Shown here piece by piece: positions 55,405 through 64,000 of a DNA stretch of 64,000 nt. Location: NCBI RefSeq assembly GCF_030269445.1, contig NZ_BSTJ01000009.1:434001-498000 (forward strand), read 5' to 3'. Positions within the stretch are counted from its first letter, which is position 1, and every line of letters begins with the position of its first letter. Origin of the DNA: Actinoallomurus iriomotensis (lineage in GTDB: Bacteria > Actinomycetota > Actinomycetes > Streptosporangiales > Streptosporangiaceae). The position numbers and the translations under genes are program-made. Below the pieces are notes generated by a model, which saw only the letters and a program-made list of their open reading frames with translations, was not told the DNA's origin and ran no database searches.

Positions 55405-56208
55405 AGCGTCGTCCAGTCCGCGCTGAGCCATCAGATCGCCCGGCTGGAACGGGAGCTGGGCGCCAGGCTCTTCGACCGCACCAGCCGCCGCGTCCGGTTG
55501 ACCGCGGCCGGCGAGGCGTTCCTCCCCGCGGCCCGCCAGGCTCTCGACGCCGCCGAGCGTGCCCGCGCCGAGGTGGCGGCCGCCGCCGGCGAGATCCGTG
55601 GCCGGCTCGCCATCGGCGCGATCTCCACCGTCGCCGCGGTCGATCTGCCCTCCGTGCTGAAGGAGTTCCACCTGCGCCATCGGGAGGTGCGGATCAGCGT
55701 TCGCACGAGCCCCAGCGAGGAGCTGACCGAACGCGTGCGACAGGGCGCTCTGGACGTCGGCTTCCTGGGCCTGCCGCCGGGGGTGCGGCCCCAGGGCGTC
55801 CGCTGCCGTGAACTGGCGCGGGGGGAGCTCGTCGTCGTGGTGGCGCCCGACCACCCGCTGGCGGACCACGAACACGTGAACGTGCGCCGGCCGGCGGAGG
55901 AGACGTTCGTCGACTTCCCCGCGGGCACCGCCGGACGGGCCCATTCGGACGCGGCCTTCGTGGCGGCCGGGGTACGGCGCGAGGTCGCCTTCGAGGTGAC
56001 GGCCGTCCACCTCATGGACCGCCTGATACGGCAGGACCTGGGGATCGGGATGCTGCCCGCCGCCTTCGTCCCCGAACTCGCCGACCTGCCCGTCGTCCGG
56101 CTCCGCGACGCACCGGCACGCATCGAGCATCTCATCTGGAGCCGCCACCAGCCCTCTCCGGCCGCCGCGGCCTTCCTGGCCGTACTGGGCATCGGAGGCG
56201 AGGGATGA
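55405..56208 (+). pseudogene. LysR-family regulator lacking its N-terminus
   Basis: The frame opens in the middle of the helix-turn-helix: QSALSHQIARLERELGARLFDRTSRRVRLTAAGEAF, missing the first ~30 residues and any start codon. The rest of the protein, including the whole effector-binding domain, is intact with no stops to TGA at 56206. The break sits where the truncated divergent MFS gene begins, so one deletion removed the shared promoter and both 5' ends. Confidence 0.78.
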
Positions 56209-56433
56209 TCTCCGCGCGGGTCTGTTCCCGGTAAGGGGCCGGTCAAGCCTGGTCGAAGCCGCCCGCCGTACGGCCGGGGCACGGCCTTAATGGGTGAGCA
56301 CACCAGCCGCTCGGCGGGCCGACGCGGGTGGCGCCACCGGCCCTTCGGGGGGATCGGCCGGTGCGCCGCCGCGAGGCCGCCGGGCGGCGACCAGAGCCGG
56401 CCAGAGCTGGATCGTGTGGACCCGGGGGTAATC

Positions 56434-56670
56434 ATGCGTGATCCGGAGTTGGTGTCCTGCGCCCAGCGCGCCGCGAGCGAGCTGGAACGCGCGTGGTCCC
56501 AGTGGCGCCGCGCACGAGGCCTGATCGAGGAGGCCTCGGAGTCGGTCGCGAGCTACGTCGCCCACTCGATCGACCACCCCTGGGGCCGCCCGCGCGTGGT
56601 CCTGGGGCTGGACGCGGAAGAGGCCCGTGCGCTCGCGGCCCTGCTCGGCAAGGAACACGCCTGCCTGTAG
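56434..56670 (+). CDS. Small unknown protein
   Basis: 78 residues from ATG 56434 with a GGGGG site. It is soluble, with a helical N-terminus (CAQRAASELERAWSQWRRARGL) and a conserved-looking YVAHSIDHPWGRPRVVLGLDAEEARALAALL. I believe similar small proteins are widespread in actinomycetes, but their function is unknown. A longer frame upstream has poor coding character. Confidence 0.7.
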   Translation: MRDPELVSCAQRAASELERAWSQWRRARGLIEEASESVASYVAHSIDHPWGRPRVVLGLDAEEARALAALLGKEHACL

Positions 56671-56713
56671 CGGAACCCCCGGCCGCCTCCCGGGCGGTCG
56701 CGGGAAGTCAGGC

Positions 56714-56762
56714 GTGACCGCCGTCGCCGCGAACTCAGCGCGGAGAGGGCGGCGGCGGTCAC
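56714..56762. terminator. Probable terminator
   Basis: A 15-base stem with one G-U pair (GTGACCGCCGTCGCC against GGCGGCGGCGGTCAC) lies after the small unknown gene. Confidence 0.6.
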
Positions 56763-56896
56763 TCTCCCCGCACGTGAGGGGCCGCCGTGGCCGTTGTGAA
56801 CGCGGATGCGCTGGTCAACGGGTCCCAGGCCTTCGGTTGGTCAGGGCTTTGCCGGCAACCGGCCAAAGCTCCCCCGCGTCTTTGGCACACTGAGGC

Positions 56897-57745
56897 ATGA
56901 TGTCTGAGCTCATGACTCGTTCCGGACAAAAAGCCTTCGGCGCCTTGGCGATCGCGGCCGTGGCCGGGCTGGTCAGCGCCTGCGGTTCCGGCGGCGACTC
57001 CACCGCCTCCGCCGCGCCGCCGTCCGCCGCGCCCACATCCGCCGCGGCGTCTTCGGCGTCTTCGGCCGCACCGACGCCGCAGGGGGCGCCGCTCGCCGGC
57101 AAGACCATCGTGATCGACCCGGGGCACAACGGCGGCAATGCCTCCCACCCGGAGATCATCAACAAGAAGGTCAACGTCATCAACGCGATGAAGCCGTGCA
57201 ACACCACCGGCACCGCGACGAATGACGACTACTCCGAGCACGCCTTCACCTGGGACGTCTCGCTCCGCCTGGCCAAGATCCTCCGGGCGAAGGGCGCCAA
57301 GGTCGTCCTCACCCGCAAGAACGACAAGGGCGTCGGGCCCTGCGTCGACGAGCGGGCGAAGATCGCCAACCGTGCGCACGCCGACGCCAGCCTCGCCATC
57401 CACGGCGACGGCGCCCCGGCCAGCGGTCACGGGTTCCACATCATCGAGCCGGCGGTGCTCAAGGGCCACAACGAGAAGGTCGTGCCCCAGTCCAAGCGCC
57501 TCGGCATGGACCTTCGCAACGCCTTCCACCAGGGCACCGGCATCCCGTACTCCACCTACCTCGGCAAGAACGGGATCGACGTTCGCAGCGACCTGGGCGG
57601 GCTCAACGTCGCCACCGTGCCGGCCGTGTTCATCGAGGTCGGCAACATGCGCAACGCCGGTGACGCCGCCAAGATGAAGAGCGCCGCCGGACGCCAGAAG
57701 ATGGCCGAGGCGCTGGCCCAGGGTTTCGTGAAGTTCCTGAGCTGA
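56897..57745 (+). CDS. N-acetylmuramoyl-L-alanine amidase, lipoprotein (Amidase_3)
   Basis: 282 residues. The lipoprotein signal ends GLVSACGSGG, then a ~35-residue Ser/Ala/Pro linker. The amidase_3 domain (~70-282) starts TIVIDPGHNGG (zinc His), has SEHAFTWDVSLRLAKILRAKGAKVVLTR, AIHGDGA (second His) and the late catalytic Glu in AVFIEVGNM. It cleaves the amide between muramic acid and the stem peptide, at the outer membrane face. It is monocistronic in appearance. Confidence 0.93.
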   Translation: MMSELMTRSGQKAFGALAIAAVAGLVSACGSGGDSTASAAPPSAAPTSAAASSASSAAPTPQGAPLAGKTIVIDPGHNGGNASHPEIINKKVNVINAMKPCNTTGTATNDDYSEHAFTWDVSLRLAKILRAKGAKVVLTRKNDKGVGPCVDERAKIANRAHADASLAIHGDGAPASGHGFHIIEPAVLKGHNEKVVPQSKRLGMDLRNAFHQGTGIPYSTYLGKNGIDVRSDLGGLNVATVPAVFIEVGNMRNAGDAAKMKSAAGRQKMAEALAQGFVKFLS

Positions 57746-57769
57746 CGCCGGCACCGCGACAATGGGGGC

Positions 57770-59206
57770 ATGCCCCCGTCCATGCCGTCCACCGCGGCCG
57801 AACGCGTAAGTGACCTGTTCCACCAGGCCGGATACACCGTCGCCGGCGTACGGGACCTGCTCGGGCCGGTCGCGGGCGCCGCGCTGGCCCGCGGCGAGAT
57901 CGTGCCCGCGCTGCGCGCCTCAGGCGGAGGCACGCCCGTAGAGGCGCTGCTCCGGCTCTTCTGGCTCCAGGTGCCGGTATCGACCGGCGATCTGCCCGTC
58001 GACGACCTGATCGCACTCGGCCTGGCCGAACGCGACGACGGCGACACCGTACGGGCGCGCCTGCACGTCGAACCGGTCGAGGGCGGCCCGGACCGGCGTC
58101 ACCTCGGCTACGTCGTCTCCGACCTCAACGTACGGCCCGGGAGCGGCCGGGTGCGGCCCGACCACGTCGTCGGCCAGGGCGGCGCCTCCGCGAACCTGGC
58201 CCAGCTCGTTGTCCACAGGCATGTGGACAACGTTCTCGATCTGGGGACGGGCTCCGGCGTCCAGGCGGTTCACCTGGCGCACCGGGCCCGGCGGATCACC
58301 GCGACCGACCTCGACCCGCGCGCCCTCGACCTGGCCGCGCTGAGCTTCGCCCTGTCCGGCGTGGACGCCGAGCTGCTCGCCGGCGACCTGTTCGCGCCGG
58401 TCGAGGGCCGTACGTTCGACCTCATCGTGTCCAACCCGCCGTTCGTGATCTCGCCGGACCGGCGGTTCGGCTACCGCGAGTCCGGCCTGCCCGGTGACGA
58501 GGTCTGCCGGCGGCTCGTACGCGAGGCGCCGCGCCACCTCGCCGACGACGGCTGGTGTCACCTCCTCGCCAACTGGCTGCACGTCGAGGGCGAGGACTGG
58601 CGTGAACGCGTCGCCGGCTGGATCGAGGGTGTGGACGGCTGGGTCGTCCAGCGCGACGTCCAGGACCCGGCGGAGTACGCCGAGCTGTGGCTGCGCGATT
58701 CGTGCGAGGCCGGCACGCCGGAGTACCGCGACCGGTACGACGCCTGGCTGGAGCTGTTCGAGAGCCGGAAGGTCACCGGCATCGGCTTCGGCTGGATCAG
58801 CCTGCACAAGAGCGGCGGCGAGGACGTCCGCGTCGAGGAGCTCCGGCACGCGGTCGACCAGCCCGTGGGCGCCTACGTGGACAGGGTCGTACGCGGCCGG
58901 CCGGTGATCATCGATGAGATGACGCTGCGCACCGCCGACGGCGTCGTCCAGGAGCAGACCGGCCGGCCCGGCGCGGAGGATCCCGAGCGCATCGTGCTCC
59001 GCCAGACACGCGGCCTGCGTCGTGCCGCCCAGGTCGGCACGGTCGAGGCGGCGCTGGCCGGAGCCTGCGACGGCGACCTGCCGCTCGGCCCGCTGCTCGA
59101 CGCGATCGCCCAGATCACCGAGACCGACCCCGGCGCCGTACGCGCGGCGGCCCGGGACGTGCTCCCGGATCTGATCGCCGACGGCTTCTTTGAGATCATC
59201 GCCTGA
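57770..59206 (+). CDS. Class I SAM-dependent methyltransferase (N5-glutamine-type NPP[FY] motif)
   Basis: 478 residues in three parts: a helical N-terminal domain (~10-110), a Rossmann methyltransferase core (~140-300) with DLGTGSGVQAVHLA (SAM site) and LIVSNPPFVIS, the NPPF motif of N5-glutamine and N6-adenine methyltransferases, and a C-terminal domain (~330-478). The architecture matches actinobacterial DUF7059/DUF7782-type methyltransferases of unknown substrate. GACAAT ends 6 bases before the first ATG, so the message may be leaderless; ATG 57779 is an alternative start. The stop shares one base with the next start. Confidence 0.88.
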   Translation: MPPSMPSTAAERVSDLFHQAGYTVAGVRDLLGPVAGAALARGEIVPALRASGGGTPVEALLRLFWLQVPVSTGDLPVDDLIALGLAERDDGDTVRARLHVEPVEGGPDRRHLGYVVSDLNVRPGSGRVRPDHVVGQGGASANLAQLVVHRHVDNVLDLGTGSGVQAVHLAHRARRITATDLDPRALDLAALSFALSGVDAELLAGDLFAPVEGRTFDLIVSNPPFVISPDRRFGYRESGLPGDEVCRRLVREAPRHLADDGWCHLLANWLHVEGEDWRERVAGWIEGVDGWVVQRDVQDPAEYAELWLRDSCEAGTPEYRDRYDAWLELFESRKVTGIGFGWISLHKSGGEDVRVEELRHAVDQPVGAYVDRVVRGRPVIIDEMTLRTADGVVQEQTGRPGAEDPERIVLRQTRGLRRAAQVGTVEAALAGACDGDLPLGPLLDAIAQITETDPGAVRAAARDVLPDLIADGFFEIIA

Positions 59207-60300
59207 TGGTCCCGATCCGTACGCTCACGCTCGGGGTGGCCGAGCCGCACCCGCTGACCGGAGACGTCATCGCCAGGTCCGCCGAGGCGCTGCGCCGCGC
59301 CGAGGCCGCCTGCCGCGCCGACGGCCACGAGGTGCAGACCCTGCGGCTGTCCACCCGCCCGGTCTTCGGCGACATGACCCCGACCGCCGCGTACGCCCGC
59401 GAGCTGCAGGCGATGCTGGACGACGCGGGTCTCGTCTACCTCTCCCTCGGCCCGGCGACCGACGGCGTCGAGCTCATCCCCGATCTGCTGATCGGCAACG
59501 ACGCGCTGAACTGCACGGTACGGCTCGACGGCAACACCGCCGCCGCGCGCCCGGCAGCCGAGGCCATGCTCCGGCTCGCGAACGAGACCGAGGAGGGCTT
59601 CGGCAACTTCCGCTTCGCCGCGCTCGCCTGCGTGCCGCCGAACGGCCCGTTCTTCCCCGCCGCGTACCACGACGGACCGGCCGACCTCACCGTCGGCCTG
59701 CAGGCCGCGAGCATCGCCGTGAAGGCGGCCGAGGGCGGCCTCGACGGGCTCACCGAACGCGTCGCCGAGGCGTTCACCGCCGAGGCGACCCCGGTCGTAC
59801 GGCTCGTGGAGCGGATCGCCGGTGAGCTGGGCGTACGCTTCGGCGGCATCGACCTGTCCCCGGCGCCGAACGGCCCCGACAGCATCGGCGCCGCGTTCGA
59901 GGCCGCGGTCGGCGCCTTCGGTGCGCCGGGCACCCTCGCCACCGCCGCCGCGCTGACCGCCGCGATCCGCGGCACCAGCCTGCCGACCTGCGGATACAAC
60001 GGGCTCATGCTGCCCGTGATGGAGGACGTCGTCCTGGCGCGCGCCTGGGAGGAGGGCCGGATCGGCCTGCACGACCTGCTGGCCTACTCCTCGGTCTGCG
60101 GCACGGGCCTGGACACCGTCCCGCTGCCGGGCGACAGCTCGCCGGACGACCTGGCGCGGCTGCTGCTGGACGTCACCGCGCTGGCCGTGAAACTCCAGAA
60201 GCCGCTGTCGGCGCGGCTGTTCCCGGTGCCGGGCACGCGGTCCGGCGACCGTACCTCCTTCACCTCGGAGTACCTGACGAACACGATCGTCAGGTGGTGA
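59206..60300 (+). CDS. DUF711 (UPF0210) family protein
   Basis: 364 residues. The C-terminal segment GYNGLMLPVMEDVVLARAWEEGRIGLHDLLAYSSVCGTGLDTVPLPGD is diagnostic of DUF711, a glycyl-radical-related fold group of unknown function. It is shorter than the ~450-residue typical members. ATG overlaps the methyltransferase TGA (TGATG), so the two are co-translated. Its end overlaps the convergent hydrolase gene by 11 bases. Confidence 0.87.
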   Translation: MVPIRTLTLGVAEPHPLTGDVIARSAEALRRAEAACRADGHEVQTLRLSTRPVFGDMTPTAAYARELQAMLDDAGLVYLSLGPATDGVELIPDLLIGNDALNCTVRLDGNTAAARPAAEAMLRLANETEEGFGNFRFAALACVPPNGPFFPAAYHDGPADLTVGLQAASIAVKAAEGGLDGLTERVAEAFTAEATPVVRLVERIAGELGVRFGGIDLSPAPNGPDSIGAAFEAAVGAFGAPGTLATAAALTAAIRGTSLPTCGYNGLMLPVMEDVVLARAWEEGRIGLHDLLAYSSVCGTGLDTVPLPGDSSPDDLARLLLDVTALAVKLQKPLSARLFPVPGTRSGDRTSFTSEYLTNTIVRW

Positions 60301-61177
60301 CCCGGGCGATCGCCTCCAGGCTCGCGGCGACGTAGGTCTTCGGCGCGGCGAGGAAGACGTCGTGGTCCTCGTCGACGGTGATCACCTCGGCGCCGAGGCG
60401 CTCCGCCATGTCACGCTGGTCGCGCGGCGGCACGGCGGAGTCCTTGGAGGTGAGGACGACGACGGTCGGCACGTCCCGCAGCGACGCCGCGTGGGGGCGG
60501 AAGTCGAAGTCGTACTCGGCCAGCATGACGTCCACCATCGTGCGCGGATGGCACAGCATGAGCTCGCGGCGCAGCCACTGCCAGAGCAGCTTGGTCTCGG
60601 TGCTGCGGTTGCGGGTGTCGCCGAAGAACCGCAGCGGTGCCGTACGCCCGAGCCCGAGCGCGGTCAGCGGCCGTACGGCGCGCAGGAGCGGCCTGGTCAG
60701 CTTGTCCATCCAGCTGTCGAACCGCAGCGCGGTGGCCTGGAGGACCAGCCCGGCGACCCGCTCGGGGTACCGGCGGGCGAGGTCGAGCCCGATCGGCCCG
60801 CCGAGCGAGTAGCCGAGCACGATCACCTTGTCGATGCCGAGCGCGTCGAGCAGTGCGATGTGGTCGTCGGCGGCACCCTCGATGGTGAACCGCTCCGTAC
60901 GGGCCGGCCCGCGGCCGTGCCCGTGGTGGTCCATCGCCACCAGCCCGCCGGGCAGGCGTGGCATGAGATGGCAGAAGTTCACGTCGGCGGTGAGGGTCCA
61001 GCCGTGCAGGAGCAGAACGGGAGCGTCTCCGTCGACGACACGGGCGGTCACCCGGCCACGGCCGGGCAGGTCGAGCACACGTGTGGGCGGAAGGGCGGGC
61101 TCGATCACACTGGGACCGACCCGGCCGAGCGGACGCATGAACCCCAGCCCCCGGCGGAGATCGGCCTGCGCACCCAT
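60290..61177 (-). CDS. Alpha/beta-hydrolase
   Basis: 295 residues. The oxyanion segment VLLLHGWTLT, nucleophile elbow LGYSLGG (~residue 145), acid residue near LTSKDSAVPP and a terminal EDHDVFL His make a full triad. No signal peptide is seen. Similar to soluble epoxide-hydrolase or haloperoxidase-like esterases. It ends convergently with the DUF711 gene. Substrate unknown. Confidence 0.9.
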   Translation of the reverse strand: MGAQADLRRGLGFMRPLGRVGPSVIEPALPPTRVLDLPGRGRVTARVVDGDAPVLLLHGWTLTADVNFCHLMPRLPGGLVAMDHHGHGRGPARTERFTIEGAADDHIALLDALGIDKVIVLGYSLGGPIGLDLARRYPERVAGLVLQATALRFDSWMDKLTRPLLRAVRPLTALGLGRTAPLRFFGDTRNRSTETKLLWQWLRRELMLCHPRTMVDVMLAEYDFDFRPHAASLRDVPTVVVLTSKDSAVPPRDQRDMAERLGAEVITVDEDHDVFLAAPKTYVAASLEAIARVTT

Positions 61178-61377
61178 GTCAAGAGCTTCGCACGAGAGGC
61201 GAATCCAGCATATGAGACGGTTGTCACACTGATCTGGGGATTATCCACGGGCTCCGCTCGCAATGGAGTCACGGCCGGTGTCCTTGCCCAACGTGCCAAC
61301 GGTCACCGTCGGTTCCCGATATATTGCGCCGCGACGTCGAGACCGTACATTTCCCTTTTCGAATACGAGGATATGCG

Positions 61378-62556
61378 ATGCGCTTCTCACGACCCTTGGG
61401 GGCTTTGTTGGCCGGCTCCCTCATCGTGGCCGGTATGACAGCGTGTCGAGACGACGGAGACCCGGCGGGAAAGGGTGGTTCCGCGTCTCCGTCGGGTGCC
61501 GGAACTCCCGCCGCGGCCGGGTTGCGACCGCGTGATGTGGTGGTGACCGCCGACTGCATGCTGGGCGGCAGCGCCGCCGCCATCGACATCGCCGGTTGGG
61601 ATCCACGGACCTGGAAACGGCTCACGCAGATCACCTTCGACCTGCCCGCGCCCGCCATTTTCTCCACGGTCGACGCCCGTGCGCTGACTCCTATGATCGA
61701 TCTGTGCCGGCAGCCCGGTTCCGAGGGCGTCTACGACTCCGACAGCATGGAATGGGCCGTTCCTCGCATACGCGCCATGTTCGATCGGGATTTCACCAGG
61801 ATGGCGGTCGTGCTACGCGGTTCGGGCGGTGACGAGACACACGTCGGATTCATCGACCGCCAAGGCAAACTGACCGACCTCACCGGCGGCGGCGATTCCC
61901 TGGGCTTCACTCCGCGCGAGGAGAACGCCGCCATGGCGCCGGACGGCTCGGCCGTCTGGTTCACCTATGAAACGTCCGACGGAAAACACCGAATCGGCAG
62001 TCGGCCGGTCAACGGCGCCCACACCCTGACCGACCAAGGACCGGCCACGGACACGAACCTGCCGCTCGTCCTGGTCGGGCAGCCGTTCCGCGGCGTCCAG
62101 GCGGAGATGGTGCACCTGTCCCCGGACGGGAGTCGCATGACGGCCTGGGCGCACGGTGTGGACGAGAACGTCTTCGATGTTCCCGCCACGTCCACCGCGC
62201 TGACCGCCGACACCGCCAAGCACCCGAAGAGCCTCGACGGCTGCCCTGAGGCGGTGGGCTGGACCGGACCGCAGACCGTGCTGTGCCGTATGGACCAATT
62301 GGGGCAGTTCAGGGCCGTCGGCACCGATCCGGGCGCGGCACCCGGGCCCGTGCTGGTGCCCGCCAACGACAAGGAGAACGAGGGAGAGGTCATCTCTCCG
62401 GACGGGAAGCGGTTCATCTTCAACAGCCATCGGGCGAGCGATCCGACCGGGGGCTTCATGGGCTTCTATGTCGCCGGGACCACACCGGGGAGTGCCCCGC
62501 AGAAACTGACCGTCGACGCGCTCAACGCGCAGACGGTCTTCCTGGAGTGGCGTTAG
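61378..62556 (+). CDS. Secreted lipoprotein with TolB-like propeller
   Basis: 392 residues from ATG 61378 (MRFSRPLGALLAGSLIVAGMTAC), a lipoprotein signal with the Cys at ~residue 23. The mature part contains propeller-type segments such as ENAAMAPDGSAVWFTYETSDGK, MVHLSPDGSRMTAWAHG and GEVISPDGKRFIFNSHRAS, resembling TolB/WD40-like blades. The function is unknown. Its 3' end overlaps the convergent XRE gene by 35 bases. Confidence 0.85.
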   Translation: MRFSRPLGALLAGSLIVAGMTACRDDGDPAGKGGSASPSGAGTPAAAGLRPRDVVVTADCMLGGSAAAIDIAGWDPRTWKRLTQITFDLPAPAIFSTVDARALTPMIDLCRQPGSEGVYDSDSMEWAVPRIRAMFDRDFTRMAVVLRGSGGDETHVGFIDRQGKLTDLTGGGDSLGFTPREENAAMAPDGSAVWFTYETSDGKHRIGSRPVNGAHTLTDQGPATDTNLPLVLVGQPFRGVQAEMVHLSPDGSRMTAWAHGVDENVFDVPATSTALTADTAKHPKSLDGCPEAVGWTGPQTVLCRMDQLGQFRAVGTDPGAAPGPVLVPANDKENEGEVISPDGKRFIFNSHRASDPTGGFMGFYVAGTTPGSAPQKLTVDALNAQTVFLEWR

Positions 62557-63346
62557 GTACGGGGGTGTAGATCACCAGATGCAGGTCGGGCTGGTCCGAC
62601 GGCGCCAGGCGGTGGTGCTCCAGGTGGAGGTCGCCGGCGACCGGATGGTGGAACACGCGCTCTCGCGAGGCGAAGCCCTCGATGTCGTGGCTCTTCCAGC
62701 CGGCGCGGAACTCCTCACTCGCGTCGAGCAGGCGCTCGATCAGCCGCGCGTACGACGGGTCGCCCAGGCGGGGGCCGGCCTCGGCCCGGAACTCGGCGAG
62801 GAACCGGCGGCTGGTCACCTCCCAGTCGGGCAGCAGTTCGCGTACGTACGGATCGGTGAACACCAGCCACAGCAGGTTGCGGTCCTCCGCCGGGACCGTC
62901 GCGACGTTCGGGTAGAGCGCGGCGTACGCGGTGTTCCAGCCGGAGATGTACCAGTCTGGGGCGATCGCGTACGCCGGGAAGCCGTCGAGCGCGTCGAGCA
63001 GCCGCTGTACGTGGGGCGGGGCGGCCCGCGGGATCGGTTGGGCGTCCGGCTCCGGAGCGGAGTATCCGACCAGCGTCAGGACGTAGGTGTGCTCGGCGAC
63101 CGACAGCCGGAGCGTGCGCGCGATCGCGTCCAGCACCTGCCGTGACGGATGGATGTCGCGGCCCTGTTCGAGCCAGGTGTACCAGGTGACGCTGACGCCG
63201 GACAGGTACGCCACCTCCTCGCGCCGGAGTCCGGAGGTGCGGTTCCGGCCGACCGGTGGCAGCCCGAGGTCGGCCCGTACGAGCTGGTTGCGCCGGGCCC
63301 TGAGGAAGGCGCCGAGCTCCGCGCGACGCTCGCGCTCGATGGTCAC
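62522..63346 (-). CDS. XRE-type regulator with MmyB-like ligand domain
   Basis: 274 residues from GTG 63346. The helix-turn-helix (~25-75, [42 protein letters not shown]) is followed by the MmyB-like domain (~105-265, [23 protein letters not shown], the WN motif) common in actinomycete regulators of oxidoreductase genes. TAGTAT lies 7 bases before the start, so the message may be leaderless. A 19-base palindrome (63357-63375) overlaps this promoter and is the probable autoregulatory operator. Confidence 0.92.
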   Translation of the reverse strand: MTIERERRAELGAFLRARRNQLVRADLGLPPVGRNRTSGLRREEVAYLSGVSVTWYTWLEQGRDIHPSRQVLDAIARTLRLSVAEHTYVLTLVGYSAPEPDAQPIPRAAPPHVQRLLDALDGFPAYAIAPDWYISGWNTAYAALYPNVATVPAEDRNLLWLVFTDPYVRELLPDWEVTSRRFLAEFRAEAGPRLGDPSYARLIERLLDASEEFRAGWKSHDIEGFASRERVFHHPVAGDLHLEHHRLAPSDQPDLHLVIYTPVPNATPGRPSAR

Positions 63347-63356
63347 CGTGCGAATA

Positions 63357-63375
63357 CTAGTAGTGCCACTACTAG
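63357..63375. promoter_or_regulatory. Perfect palindromic operator of the XRE gene
   Basis: CTAGTAGTG-C-CACTACTAG, a perfect 9-1-9 inverted repeat, lies 11 bases upstream of the XRE start and overlaps its likely -10 element. It may also influence ilvD, which starts 50 bases away on the other strand. Confidence 0.75.
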
Positions 63376-63425
63376 AAGTTGCGCCGTCTTCAGCCAGGAC
63401 CGGTCCGGCGGGGATCGTTGGGCGC

Positions 63426-64000
63426 ATGCCAGAGCTGAGATCACGAACCGTCACCCACGGGCGGAACATGGCCGGTGCCCGCGCCCTCCTGCGCGCGGCC
63501 GGAGTCGACCGGAACGACTTCGGCAAGCCGATCGTCGCCGTCGCGAACAGCTTCACCGAGTTCGTTCCCGGTCACACGCACCTCCAGCCGGTCGGGCGGA
63601 TCGTCTCCGCCGCGATCAAAGAGGCCGGGGGCGTTCCCCGGGAGTTCAACACCATCGCGGTCGACGACGGCATCGCCATGGGACACGGCGGGATGCTCTA
63701 CTCCCTGCCCTCGCGCGACCTCATCGCCGACTCCGTGGAGTACATGGTCAACGCGCACTGCGCCGATGCCCTGGTGTGCGTCTCCAACTGCGACAAGATC
63801 ACCCCAGGCATGCTCATGGCCGCGCTGCGGCTGAACGTCCCCACCGTCTTCGTCTCCGGCGGTCCCATGGAGGGCGGCGCCGCCACTCTGGCCGACGGCA
63901 CGGTCCGCGACCGCCTGCACCTGATCTCCGCCATGTCCGGCGCGGCGTCCGACGCGGTCACCGATGAGGACATCGCCCGCATCGAGGAAGCGGCGTGTCC
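63426..64000 (+). CDS. ilvD: Dihydroxy-acid dehydratase (5' part; window ends within gene)
   Basis: Only the first ~191 residues lie inside the window. IlvD converts 2,3-dihydroxy acids to 2-oxo acids in valine, isoleucine and leucine synthesis and carries an iron-sulfur cluster. Visible are [60 protein letters not shown] and the cluster-ligand signature [14 protein letters not shown]. The gene is divergent from the XRE regulator, 79 bases away, with its operator in the shared spacer. Confidence 0.96.
   Translation, partial: MPELRSRTVTHGRNMAGARALLRAAGVDRNDFGKPIVAVANSFTEFVPGHTHLQPVGRIVSAAIKEAGGVPREFNTIAVDDGIAMGHGGMLYSLPSRDLIADSVEYMVNAHCADALVCVSNCDKITPGMLMAALRLNVPTVFVSGGPMEGGAATLADGTVRDRLHLISAMSGAASDAVTDEDIARIEEAAC

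Overview
This is a very GC-rich actinomycete chromosomal segment: strong third-position G/C, GTG and TTG starts, and actinobacterial hallmark genes such as bldC, a DUF3073 gene and the sterol-carrier-like neighbour of purF. The purF-purM, DUF3073, valine dehydrogenase, conserved unknown, bldC order recalls the Streptomyces coelicolor SCO4086-SCO4091 block, here interrupted by extra genes. I cannot name the genus. A streptomycete-like or streptosporangial/thermomonosporial soil organism fits best.

Layout. 1-3027: a sugar ABC importer operon cut by the window edge. 3160-5402: an unknown protein and a SpoIIE-type phosphatase. 5557-9445: the FGAM synthase genes purS, purQ and purL, with an RsbW-like ATPase gene inserted between purS and purQ. 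9537-14075: a pentapeptide-like membrane protein, a beta-propeller lipoprotein and an aldehyde dehydrogenase. 14305-17821: E1-alpha, E1-beta and E2 of a 2-oxo acid dehydrogenase. 17873-19877: a secreted xylan-degrading pair (GH11 xylanase and CE4 esterase), both ending in near-identical CBM2 modules. 20380-21211: a broken calpain-like gene in lower-GC DNA. 21344-27613: an accessory region with a DUF1905 protein, three class A beta-lactamase-fold genes, a LysR regulator, an MFS pump and a CbrC-like protein. 27634-29809: a TetR/DHA2 efflux pair with a 30-bp operator. 29864-33815: a subtilase, the SCP-like protein and a large seven-WD40 protein with an unrecognised N-terminal half.

34056-39874: an apparent sugar-acid catabolic operon (ketopantoate-reductase-like protein, enolase-superfamily dehydratase, MHS symporter, FAH hydrolase, SDR) with a FadR-type GntR gene. 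39906-42887: membrane protein, purF and purM. 42928-48361: an insert with a DUF218 protein, a SulP transporter plus beta-carbonic anhydrase pair, a small secreted protein under a predicted iron box, an alpha/beta hydrolase and a membrane protein. 48475-51664: DUF3073 protein, valine dehydrogenase, conserved unknown, bldC. 51665-52434: a gene-free, hairpin-rich gap. 52435-56208: TetR, LacI and a deletion scar joining a headless MFS gene to a headless LysR gene. 56434-64000: small unknown, amidase lipoprotein, methyltransferase, DUF711 protein, hydrolase, lipoprotein, an XRE regulator with a palindromic operator, and the start of ilvD.

Metabolic links: purS/Q/L and purF/M cover two steps plus AIR synthesis of purine biosynthesis. 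The 2-oxo acid dehydrogenase, valine dehydrogenase and ilvD all touch branched-chain amino acid metabolism. The sugar importer, xylan enzymes and sugar-acid operon indicate plant-polymer use. No tRNA, rRNA, CRISPR array, insertion sequence or phage gene was recognised. The best candidates for undescribed biology are the WD40 protein, the shared palindrome of the divergent beta-lactamases, and the iron-box secreted protein.
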